14,814 nt of DNA, from contig JAISBJ010000008.1 of the NCBI GenBank assembly GCA_031266235.1, positions 1 through 14,814 on the forward strand, given 5' to 3'. Positions within the stretch are counted from its first letter, which is position 1. Each line of letters opens with the position of its first letter. Position numbers and translations under genes: made by a program. Below the pieces are notes generated by a model. That model was not told the DNA's origin. It ran no database searches and was given only the letters and a program-made list of their open reading frames with translations. The DNA is from Puniceicoccales bacterium. Lineage in GTDB: Bacteria; Verrucomicrobiota; Verrucomicrobiia; Opitutales; LL51. Positions 1-5,469 of this stretch are shown piece after piece.

Positions 1-95
1 AGTAGGGAAAAATCCACAGTAGCAAAATTTGAACTTGTTAACGCGAGAAAAGAAATCATTCCCGCACATACTTTGTTTATGCTGGTGTTTTTCAT
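1..95 (-). CDS. Secreted protein of the shared-signal-peptide family, N-terminal fragment
   Basis: The 5' end of a minus-strand gene that leaves the window at the left edge: ATG at 95-93 followed by 31 open codons. The product begins MKNTSINKVCAGMISFLALT, a Sec-type signal peptide with a short positively charged start and a hydrophobic core, probably cut shortly after residue 20 (near NFA). The first 60 bases match the start of the gene at 2539 at 56 of 60 positions, then the two sequences diverge abruptly (SSNFATVDF here, GGAFGSTSRPF there). The upstream TTGACATG box is shared with the genes starting at 804 and 2539. No function can be given to the mature part because almost none of it is visible. 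That this is a real start rests on the conserved leader and upstream box. Confidence 0.75.
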   Translation of the reverse strand, partial: MKNTSINKVCAGMISFLALTSSNFATVDFSL

Positions 96-134
96 AACGC
101 GTTAATTTTTGCATAAAATAAAAAACATGTCAAG
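96..134 (-). promoter_or_regulatory. Shared TTGACATG upstream box, copy a
   Basis: On the minus strand CTTGACATG lies 30 nt before the ATG at 95, with TTTTTTATTT and TATGC following and CGTTATG at the start codon. The same arrangement precedes the genes at 804 and 2539 (31 nt there). TTGACA is a perfect -35 consensus; 17 nt downstream is AAAAAT, a poor -10. Read as a sigma-70 promoter it would give a very short 5' leader. The conserved ATGC and CGTT parts suggest an additional recognition function. Shared position and sequence are seen; the promoter role is inferred. Confidence 0.5.
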
Positions 135-215
135 TGAAAAATTTAAAAATTTTGAAAAATAACACCAAAAGTTACAACAATTTTGCATATTCAAATCTAA
201 GATTCAAACCTAAGA

Positions 216-255
216 AATAAAAACTCCAACACCGCAGCAGTCTACGGTGTCGGGG
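216..255 (-). terminator. Rho-independent terminator after the 804-274 gene
   Basis: On the minus strand, 20 nt past the TAA at 274, CCGACACCG (253-245) pairs with CGGTGTTGG (234-226). The stem is 9 bp with one G-U pair and the loop is 10 nt. GA and TTTTTATTT follow immediately. Position, GC-rich stem and T-run agree with an intrinsic terminator that separates this gene from the next secreted-protein gene starting at 95. Confidence 0.8.
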
Positions 256-273
256 CCTATAGTATAATATGAT

Positions 274-804
274 TTAGCGCCTGTTGGAGGATTCACGGGA
301 TTTATGGCATGCTTTCTTCTGCCAGTTTTCGGCCTTTTTTTGCACTTTTTTAATAAGTCTTTTTTCTCCTGAAGATAAATTTTCAAAATTAGAATTCCCT
401 TCCACTAAATCTAAAAATGCATCTTGATCATCCACAGGGACACCTTTGAAAGTGAATGCAGCTTGGATGGTCTCTGCTGTTTCTTTTAAATCAATCATAT
501 TGTGTCGTAGGAAAAATCTTTTAAGGTATCTTCGCATTCTTCTATTTTTTTTGCGGACCTTTTCCCATTTCCCTATGTTTTTTACATTCCATTTGCTTAG
601 CGGATCTAATGGTAAACTCAATTTGTTAACCATGCGAAAGAGATGGAATATCTCCTCGGGTGTATAGACAGGCCCGGAATGACCGTATTGGAAATATTCT
701 GCCGAAAAAATATTTTTTGTCGAAGCAGCGCGATTACTTGCCAATGCTGTTCCGCAAAAGAGGGACAACAAACCAACTGAATTAAGAATATATGTTTTTT
801 TCAT
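274..804 (-). CDS. Secreted basic protein with a possible divergent SANT-like segment
   Basis: A 176-residue protein I do not recognise. The ATG at 804 is preferred over an upstream in-frame TTG at 843 because it gives a clean signal peptide (residues 1-22, cleavage ALA|S) and keeps the same distance to the TTGACATG box as the sister genes. Residues 47-100 begin YTPEEIFHLFRMV and continue into a Trp- and Lys/Arg-rich helical stretch (KWEKVRKKNRRMRRYLKRFF). This loosely resembles the WTLQEF start of the SANT-like region in the gene at 2539, but it lacks a clear GRT motif, so homology is tentative. Residues 100-165 look helical and mixed charge; the C-terminus is basic (KKACHKSRESSNRR). It lies 73 bp after fabI and ends in a strong terminator. 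The mature protein is exported and strongly basic, so nucleic-acid or polyanion binding is possible but unproven. Confidence 0.75.
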   Translation of the reverse strand: MKKTYILNSVGLLSLFCGTALASNRAASTKNIFSAEYFQYGHSGPVYTPEEIFHLFRMVNKLSLPLDPLSKWNVKNIGKWEKVRKKNRRMRRYLKRFFLRHNMIDLKETAETIQAAFTFKGVPVDDQDAFLDLVEGNSNFENLSSGEKRLIKKVQKKAENWQKKACHKSRESSNRR

Positions 805-844
805 AACGGTTCCCATTGCCGCATGAAATAAAAAACATGTCAAG
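805..844 (-). promoter_or_regulatory. Shared TTGACATG upstream box, copy b
   Basis: Minus-strand ACTTGACATG, then TTTTTTATTT, CATGCGGCAATGG and CCGTTATG, ending at the ATG at 804. The TTTTTTATTT spacer is identical to that of copy a, while the CATGCGG.AATGG part matches copy c. It lies in the 73-bp gap after fabI, suggesting that this gene has its own promoter as well as possible read-through from fabI. The -10 equivalent (GGCAAT) is weak. Confidence 0.5.
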
Positions 845-877
845 TAAAAAAATCAAAAAAATTTGGAAAATTTTAAT

Positions 878-1660
878 TTAATGGACGAGTTCTTCGTCGA
901 AGTAGTTGAAATCCATGCCGGCGTTGACCACAATCCCCTGGCCGTTAATCCCGCTCGCCAGGTCGCTCAGGAGAAATAATGCGGCGTTGGCGACTTCCTG
1001 AGTCGTGATCGCACGTTTCCGCAGCGTCATTTTTTCGGCGTATAAATAGTTGGCGATGTACCCCGGAATGCCCGCAGAAGCACTCGTTTTCAGGGGCCCG
1101 GCCTTCACGCAATTAAACCGCACTTCGCTGTCTTTGCTGAAAGATTTCGCTAAAAATCGCACGACGCTTTCCAAAGCCGCCTTGATCGGCGACATGTACC
1201 CGTAGGCCGGCGCCGCGACCTGGGAAGAAATCCCGATGGTGACAACCGATGCGTCGCGGGCCAGCAGCGGTTTGAGGGCGTTGGCGACTTCCACCAGCGA
1301 AAAACAGGAAATCGCCGTCGCTTGTAAAAAATCGGCGCGCTTTGTTTCGTGAAAGGGCTTGGGGCCATCCGCGTAATTTCCGAAGGCGATGGAGTGGACG
1401 AAGCCATTAATTTGGGAATATTTTTTTGGGATAGACTGGGCGAGCTGTTGGATTTCCTCGGGATTTTCGACGTCGCAGGTATATATTTCGCGATTTTTTA
1501 GCAATTCTTTTAATGATTCCCGGCGCATGGCTGAACGCACGCTATAGATGACATGGGCGCCTGAATTTTCGAGTAACTGAGCGATGGCCCAGGCGATGCT
1601 TTTTTTATTCGCGACGCCCATGACCAAAAACACTTTCTCGGCGAAATCGAGGCAACTCAT
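878..1660 (-). CDS. fabI: Enoyl-[acyl-carrier-protein] reductase, FabI type
   Basis: NAD(P)H-dependent reductase of the last step of fatty-acid elongation (trans-2-enoyl-ACP to acyl-ACP), cytosolic, 260 residues (usual FabI length). The Rossmann cofactor motif typical of FabI is GVANKKSIAW (15-24), followed by HVIYSVRS and VHSIAFG (88-94). The catalytic pair is Tyr153 and Lys160 in YGYMSPIK, the Y-x6-K spacing of the family. The substrate-loop region KTSASAGIPGY (191-201) and the C-terminal INGQGIVVNAGMDFNYFD also fit. The second active-site Tyr, ten residues before the catalytic one in E. coli FabI, is not obvious here (GISSQVAAPAY). ATG 1660 is chosen over a TTG at 1699 because MSCLDFAEKVFLVMG matches the normal FabI start; no good Shine-Dalgarno precedes it. 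It begins 51 bp after the SANT-like gene and is probably co-transcribed with it. Confidence 0.93.
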   Translation of the reverse strand: MSCLDFAEKVFLVMGVANKKSIAWAIAQLLENSGAHVIYSVRSAMRRESLKELLKNREIYTCDVENPEEIQQLAQSIPKKYSQINGFVHSIAFGNYADGPKPFHETKRADFLQATAISCFSLVEVANALKPLLARDASVVTIGISSQVAAPAYGYMSPIKAALESVVRFLAKSFSKDSEVRFNCVKAGPLKTSASAGIPGYIANYLYAEKMTLRKRAITTQEVANAALFLLSDLASGINGQGIVVNAGMDFNYFDEELVH

Positions 1661-1711
1661 GCGATCTATAGAACAACTTTTCAGGAAAATGGAAGCCAAT
1701 TTTTTACGGCA

Positions 1712-2539
1712 TTAATCCGCTGCGGCTGCGGCTGCTTGCTGCTTTTTCTTTGCGCGGTATGCTTTATTGTGCGCTTGTCGCTCCTTTTTATGTTTCTGGT
1801 AGCTTTTTCTCCCTTGCCCTTGTGCCTTCTCTTTGTTGTCCTGGCGGTGCTTTTTAGCGTACGCTTGTCGCTCCTTTTTGTGTTTCTGGTAGTATTCTTT
1901 TTCTTGCCCTCGTACCTTCTCTTTGTTGTCCTGGCGGCGCTTTTTAGCGTACGCTTTTCTCTCCTCTTTGTGGTTCTGGTAGTCTGCTTTCCCGTACGCT
2001 TGCATCTCCTTTTTGTGTTTCTGGTGGTATGCTTTCTTGTGTTCTGTCCTTGGCTCTCGTGCTGCTTTGATCAAATTTTCAAAGTCTTTTTCAAAGTCTT
2101 CCGTATGATCCGTTTGCTGTTGAGGGCTTGGGTTTTCGAGTTCAAAATAATTACGGAAACGGGCTGCCAAGTCCTGATTGGCTTTCAAAGCTTGTCTAAT
2201 GGGAAGAGCGTAATATTTAATAGCCGGTTGGGTTCGGCCCGGAAGCTTTTGATGGAGCGCGCGTGCACCATCAGCGATAGACTTATTTAACAAATCTTTT
2301 GTCAACAAACCTCGAACTATTGTTCCGAATTCTTGTAGTGTCCATGGTTTGCGCTGTCGGCCTTGGGTATCCTGTGTTTCTGGTTCTGCAGTTTCTTTTT
2401 CCGTATCTAATAGGGCAGGTAGAGATACAAACCCAGAAAGCGATGGGAAAGGCCTTGACGTAGAACCAAAAGCCCCTCCGGTTAACGCGAGAAAAGAAAT
2501 CATCCCCGCACATACTTTATTTATGTTGGTGTTTTTCAT
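1712..2539 (-). CDS. Secreted Myb/SANT-like protein with Lys-rich 30-residue repeats
   Basis: A 275-residue exported protein, not a known named gene. Residues 1-25 form a signal peptide (cleavage near AFG|S); ATG 2539 is chosen over TTG 2602 for that reason and because of the conserved upstream box. Residues 64-116 read as a Myb/SANT-type three-helix segment: KPWTLQEF first, then SIADGARALHQKLPGRTQPAIKYY, matching the family pattern W-T-x-x-E ... I-A-x-x-L-P-G-R-T-x-x-A-I. Residues 117-160 are helical and acidic toward the end. Residues 171-266 are imperfect repeats of YQKHKKERQAYAKKHRQDNK type with Tyr at 187, 217 and 247 (exact 30-residue period). An Ala run ends the protein. A DNA-binding fold behind a Sec signal is unusual: it could be an effector acting on host or extracellular DNA, or a mimic of the fold used for something else. 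It lies upstream of fabI. Confidence 0.8.
   Translation of the reverse strand: MKNTNINKVCAGMISFLALTGGAFGSTSRPFPSLSGFVSLPALLDTEKETAEPETQDTQGRQRKPWTLQEFGTIVRGLLTKDLLNKSIADGARALHQKLPGRTQPAIKYYALPIRQALKANQDLAARFRNYFELENPSPQQQTDHTEDFEKDFENLIKAAREPRTEHKKAYHQKHKKEMQAYGKADYQNHKEERKAYAKKRRQDNKEKVRGQEKEYYQKHKKERQAYAKKHRQDNKEKAQGQGRKSYQKHKKERQAHNKAYRAKKKQQAAAAAAD
1742..2029 (-). repeat. 90-bp in-frame repeats coding the Lys-rich tail
   Basis: Within the SANT-like gene, DNA units of 90 bp (1981-1892, 1891-1802, then a partial unit 1801-1742) plus a shorter 48-bp leading unit (2029-1982) encode Tyr-x-x-His-Lys-Lys-Glu-Arg-type repeats. The similarity is visible in the DNA: a block reading tacgcttgtcgctcctttttg on the plus strand, or close to it, recurs at 90-bp spacing. 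Length polymorphism by slippage or recombination is likely here. Confidence 0.85.
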
Positions 2540-2579
2540 AACGGCATCCATTCCCGCATGAAATGCGAAGCATGTCAAG
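2540..2579 (-). promoter_or_regulatory. Shared TTGACATG upstream box, copy c
   Basis: Minus-strand GCTTGACATG, then CTTCGCATTTCATGC, GGGAATGGATG and CCGTTATG at 2539. The spacing to the ATG (31 nt) and the CATGCGG.AATGG block are as in copy b. Only the first part of the spacer differs (CTTCGC instead of TTTTTT). The -10 equivalent (GGGAAT) is weak, so a specialised regulator or sigma factor is possible. Confidence 0.5.
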
Positions 2580-2677
2580 CAAAAAATGGGAAAATTTTGC
2601 AAAAAATCAAAAATTAATCCAAAACTTCGCTTCCTCCTCCCACAAAGTAAATCGCCGAAAATATAAATCCCACGCCC

Positions 2678-2706
2678 AAAAAATATAGCGCAGCGGCAGG
2701 CGCCAA
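2678..2706 (-). terminator. Weak possible terminator after fbaB
   Basis: Minus-strand GGCGC, an 8-nt loop (CTGCCGCT) and GCGCT form a short stem about 35 nt past the fbaB stop. TATATTTTTT follows. The stem has four G-C pairs plus one G-U and one A-U pair, so it is marginal. It sits in the AT-rich 199-bp gap before the next gene. Confidence 0.3.
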
Positions 2707-2738
2707 AATATAAATAAAAAATAAAATAAAAGTAAAAT

Positions 2739-3788
2739 TTAGGCGATGGTAATCGATGGCTCCAGGTAGACGTCCTGGATCGTGTGGAGCAGCTCGATGC
2801 CGTCCACCATCGGCCGCTGAAATGCCTTGCGACCGCAAATTAATCCCGAGCCGCCCGCCCGCTTGTTGATGATCGCCGTCCTGATCGCCTCGCTAAAATC
2901 GTCTTCGCCCGACGCCCCACCGGAATTAATCAGCCCAATCCGACCCATGTAACAATTCGCGACCTGGTAGCGCGTCAGATCGATGGGATGCTCGCTTGTC
3001 AATTCCGTGTAAACTTTTTCATGAGTTTTACTAAAATTGACCGCCTTGAATCCGCCATTGTTCGTCGGCAACTTCTGCTTAATGATATCCGCCTCGATGG
3101 TCACGCCGATGTGATTCGCCTGGCCCGTCAAGTCCGCCGCCGTGTGGTAATCCTCGCCCGCTTTGAACGCCGAGTTGCGCAGGTAGCACCACAGAATCGT
3201 CATCAGACCCAGCTCGTGGGCGCGCTTAAAAACACCGCTCGTTTCCTGAATCTGGCGGGTCGACTCCTCAGATCCGAAGTAAATGGTCGCGCCGATCGCC
3301 GCCGCCCCCATCTCGTAGGCCTGTTCCACTTGCCCGAAATAAATCTGGTCGAATTTGTTGGGGTACGTGAGGAGTTCGTTGTGGTTGAGTTTGACGACGA
3401 ATGGGATTTTGTGCGCGTATTTCCTACTCAAATTGCCCAACACACCGAGCGTCGACGCCACCGCGCTGCAACCGCCTTCGATGGCGAGCTTGACGATATT
3501 TTCCGGGTCGAAGTAGGCGGGATTGGGCGCGAAACTCGCTGCGGCGGAGTGTTCGATGCCCTGGTCGACGGGCAAAATCGACGTGTAACCGGTGCCCCCG
3601 AGGCGCCCCGCAGCCATGATCCACGCCAGGTTGTTGAGGACGCGCTGGGAGCGGTCCGTTTGCGTAAAAACCCTGTCAATAAAATCCGAACCCGGCAGGT
3701 GTAAATCGTCCTTTAGAATCGTCTGGCAATTGTGTTCGACGAGCCCGCTCGAATCGCCATCAATGAAATCCCGAATTCGCCTGTTCAT
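2739..3788 (-). CDS. fbaB: Class I fructose-bisphosphate aldolase, FbaB/DhnA type
   Basis: Cleaves or forms fructose 1,6-bisphosphate from dihydroxyacetone phosphate and glyceraldehyde 3-phosphate in glycolysis and gluconeogenesis; cytosolic, metal-independent, with a Schiff-base lysine. At 349 residues it is within one residue of E. coli FbaB as I recall it and colinear throughout. Landmarks: GRLGGTGYTSILPVDQGIEH (61-80), PFVVKLNHNELLTYPN (129-144), GATIYFGSEES (166-176), LTGQANH (220-226), ADIIKQK (233-239, Lys237 being the likely Schiff-base residue), ANCYMGRIGLINSGG (277-291) and the C-terminal QDVYLEPSITIA. The start is fixed by the family length. There is no Shine-Dalgarno, and a TATACT box ends only 8 nt before the ATG, so the message may be leaderless. 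The tandem duplication reaches to 28 bp upstream of the gene. Confidence 0.96.
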   Translation of the reverse strand: MNRRIRDFIDGDSSGLVEHNCQTILKDDLHLPGSDFIDRVFTQTDRSQRVLNNLAWIMAAGRLGGTGYTSILPVDQGIEHSAAASFAPNPAYFDPENIVKLAIEGGCSAVASTLGVLGNLSRKYAHKIPFVVKLNHNELLTYPNKFDQIYFGQVEQAYEMGAAAIGATIYFGSEESTRQIQETSGVFKRAHELGLMTILWCYLRNSAFKAGEDYHTAADLTGQANHIGVTIEADIIKQKLPTNNGGFKAVNFSKTHEKVYTELTSEHPIDLTRYQVANCYMGRIGLINSGGASGEDDFSEAIRTAIINKRAGGSGLICGRKAFQRPMVDGIELLHTIQDVYLEPSITIA

Positions 3789-3796
3789 GGCGATGA

Positions 3797-3824
3797 AGTA
3801 TAATCAAAGTTCGCCGAAATGCAA
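3797..3824 (-). promoter_or_regulatory. Candidate fbaB promoter giving a near-leaderless message
   Basis: Minus-strand TTGCAT (3824-3819), 16-nt spacer, TATACT (3802-3797), then only 8 nt to the ATG at 3788. The -10 matches the sigma-70 consensus at 5 of 6 positions. The usual start point would fall within about 2 nt of the ATG, and no Shine-Dalgarno is seen. The -35 lies inside the left copy of the 142-bp duplication. Confidence 0.5.
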
Positions 3825-4099
3825 GTGAAATTATTGGATTTTTTGAAGTTTTGTCAAAGTTGTGGCAGTTGACATTTTGCCTTGACATTTGGAATTGAGT
3901 GCTAGGCATTATTCGCGGTTGTCGGCGATAGTTTCCCGCAAATGTTGGGGGATATTGGAAATGCAAGTGAAATTATTGGACTTTTTGAAGTTTTGCTAAA
4001 ATTGTGGCAGTTGACATTTTGCCTTGACATTTGGAATTGAGCGCTAGGCATTATTCGCGGTTGTCGGCGATAGTTTCCCGCAGATGTTGGGCGACGTTG
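3816..4099. repeat. 142-bp tandem duplication between fbaB and mpl
   Basis: Bases 3816-3957 and 3958-4099 are direct adjacent copies that differ at 9 of 142 positions (about 94% identical) without gaps. Each copy begins GAAATGCAAGTG on the plus strand and contains TTGACATTTTGCCTTGACATTT. The right copy includes the last 49 bases of mpl; the left copy carries a duplicate of those bases. The duplication explains most of the 262-bp gap. The divergence shows it is not brand new. Confidence 0.95.
3909..3957 (-). pseudogene. Duplicated 3' end of mpl (last 15 codons plus stop)
   Basis: This part of the left repeat copy still reads N-I-P-Q-H-L-R-E-T-I-A-D-N-R-E-stop in the mpl phase, against N-V-A-Q-H-L-R-E-T-I-A-D-N-R-E-stop in the true gene. 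It has no start codon or upstream coding of its own, so it is a by-product of the tandem duplication. Confidence 0.85.
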
Positions 4100-5433
4100 G
4101 AAAAGTCGCCATTGGACAAAAATAGAAAAACTTGCCTCTGGGAGCCGATTTTCGCTGGAAAAATTTCCTTCATGGCGGTGGTATCCGTGAAGTGCGCCGG
4201 GCAATAATGGATGTCGCGGGCCAGTCGGTGGGTGTCGAGACAGTGCGGCCGCTTTTTGAAAATTTCCGCGATGTAGACCTCGTCGCTCCCGCGGAAAGCC
4301 TCGATGAACGCTTCCTGGAAGCAGTCCGAACACGCCGTATTGCTGCGCGGCTCGAAGGCGGTGATGAGTCGGTGGTGCGGGAATTTCTGTTTAGTGGCGC
4401 GGATCGTCGCGGAAATGGCAGTCGGATGGTGGGCGAAATCTTCGATGATGGCCGTGTTTTGATCGCAAAAAATAATCTCCTGGCGCTTGCCAATCCCCCT
4501 AAAATTTTGTAAATCAATATTCAAATTTTTACCAAAATATTGCCGCGCCGTGACCACGGCCATCGCAACGTTCCACACATTGTGTTCGCCGAAAAGTGGG
4601 CTTTGAATCACGATTTTTTCCGCATTATGTCCGAGGGTAAAAGTCGTGCCCTGGGGTGTAAATTGTTCGTCGCCGATGGTAAAATCATTGGCGCTATTTT
4701 TCCCCACAAAAATCGTCCGCGTCCAAGCCACCGGTAAAATCGCGCGGATCGCCTCGGAATCGCCGTTCGCGATGACGCACCCACTCGCCGGCACCAGCCG
4801 AATGGCGTGGGAAAATGTCCGCTGGATGTCCTCCAGGTCGCGAAAAATATCGAGGTGGTCCGGTTCGATGTTATTGATGGCCAGGATTTTTGGGGAATAG
4901 TGGATAAATTTGCTGCGCTTGTCGAAGAACGCGGAGTCGTACTCGTCGCCCTCGATCACGAATGGTGCCGCCGCCGCACCGTAACTCGCCCCCGACGGAA
5001 AATTGAGCGGAGCGCCGCCGATGAAGTACCCGGGGTCGCAGCGGTTGAGCGCGAGCAAGTAGCTGATGAGCGTGGTGGTGGTGGTTTTTCCGTGAGTCCC
5101 GGCCACGACGATCGCGTCGCGGTTGCCGATAATTTTCCGGCGGACGAGCTCCGGCAGCGAGCAGTAGGGGATTTTTTTCTGGTCCAGCAGCCACTCGATT
5201 TCTCCGTTACCGCGCCCGATGGCATTGCCGACGACGGCGAGTTCGGGGGCGAATTTTTCGAGCCGCTGAGCCGAATAACCTTCGTAAATGGCGATGCGAT
5301 TTTTAGCGAGGAGGTGGGACATCGGCGGGTAAATTTTCGCGTCGCTGCCGCATACGTCGTGTCCCCGCGCCTGCATGAGGATCGCCAAATTACCCATCGC
5401 AGTCCCGCCGATCCCTAAAAAATAAATTTTCAT
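4051..5433 (-). CDS. mpl: UDP-N-acetylmuramate:L-Ala-gamma-D-Glu-meso-DAP ligase, Mpl
   Basis: Mur-ligase-family enzyme of peptidoglycan recycling: it joins the salvaged tripeptide L-Ala-gamma-D-Glu-meso-DAP to UDP-MurNAc with ATP in the cytoplasm. 460 residues, the family's usual length. Order of landmarks: N-terminal IYFLGIGGTAMGNLA (3-17) and GSDAKIYPPMS (29-39), P-loop AGTHGKTTT (111-119), IEGDEYDSAFFDKRSKF (160-176), NNIEPDHLDIF (187-197), GEHNVWN (282-288), DFAHHPTAI (332-340) and EPRSNT (361-366). The last two, with the YPPMS start, separate Mpl from MurC. ATG 5433 fits the MurC/Mpl start; no clear Shine-Dalgarno precedes it. It starts 36 bp after the OleA-like gene, so the two are probably one transcript. 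Its 3' end lies in the right copy of the tandem duplication. Confidence 0.95.
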   Translation of the reverse strand: MKIYFLGIGGTAMGNLAILMQARGHDVCGSDAKIYPPMSHLLAKNRIAIYEGYSAQRLEKFAPELAVVGNAIGRGNGEIEWLLDQKKIPYCSLPELVRRKIIGNRDAIVVAGTHGKTTTTTLISYLLALNRCDPGYFIGGAPLNFPSGASYGAAAAPFVIEGDEYDSAFFDKRSKFIHYSPKILAINNIEPDHLDIFRDLEDIQRTFSHAIRLVPASGCVIANGDSEAIRAILPVAWTRTIFVGKNSANDFTIGDEQFTPQGTTFTLGHNAEKIVIQSPLFGEHNVWNVAMAVVTARQYFGKNLNIDLQNFRGIGKRQEIIFCDQNTAIIEDFAHHPTAISATIRATKQKFPHHRLITAFEPRSNTACSDCFQEAFIEAFRGSDEVYIAEIFKKRPHCLDTHRLARDIHYCPAHFTDTTAMKEIFPAKIGSQRQVFLFLSNGDFSNVAQHLRETIADNRE

Positions 5434-5469
5434 TTTTTCGTAAATTTTAACACGCTTGTATCGAAAAAT

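Noticed and set aside
1661..1699. Longer fabI starting at TTG 1699
   Set aside because: The extra 13 residues (MASIFLKSCSIDR) have no counterpart in FabI, and ATG 1660 gives the normal N-terminus.
1736..2290. Plus-strand ORF with Leu/Phe/Val-rich repeats resembling a multi-pass membrane protein
   Set aside because: It is the antisense of the Lys-rich repeats of the secreted SANT-like protein: AAG/AAA codons read backwards give CTT/TTT. The minus frame has a signal peptide and a domain.
2614..2838. Minus-strand ORF with a hydrophobic C-terminal stretch overlapping the fbaB end
   Set aside because: It starts at a TTG inside fbaB, and its hydrophobic part comes from AT-rich spacer (Phe/Ile/Leu codons). 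No start codon or Shine-Dalgarno places a gene in the spacer itself.
2988..3704. Long plus-strand ORF of 238 codons
   Set aside because: It lies wholly opposite fbaB, which matches a known aldolase over its full length. The plus frame gives an Arg-rich, unrecognisable protein.
3895..3904. GAGTGCTAGG resembling half of a CIRCE (HrcA) operator
   Set aside because: The partner half TTAGCACTC is not present 9 nt away, the second repeat copy reads GAGCGCTAGG, and no heat-shock gene is adjacent.
3902..4333. Minus-strand ORF spanning the tandem duplication
   Set aside because: It overlaps mpl in another frame. The period of 142 is not a multiple of 3, and the copies show no pattern of coding constraint outside the mpl fragment.
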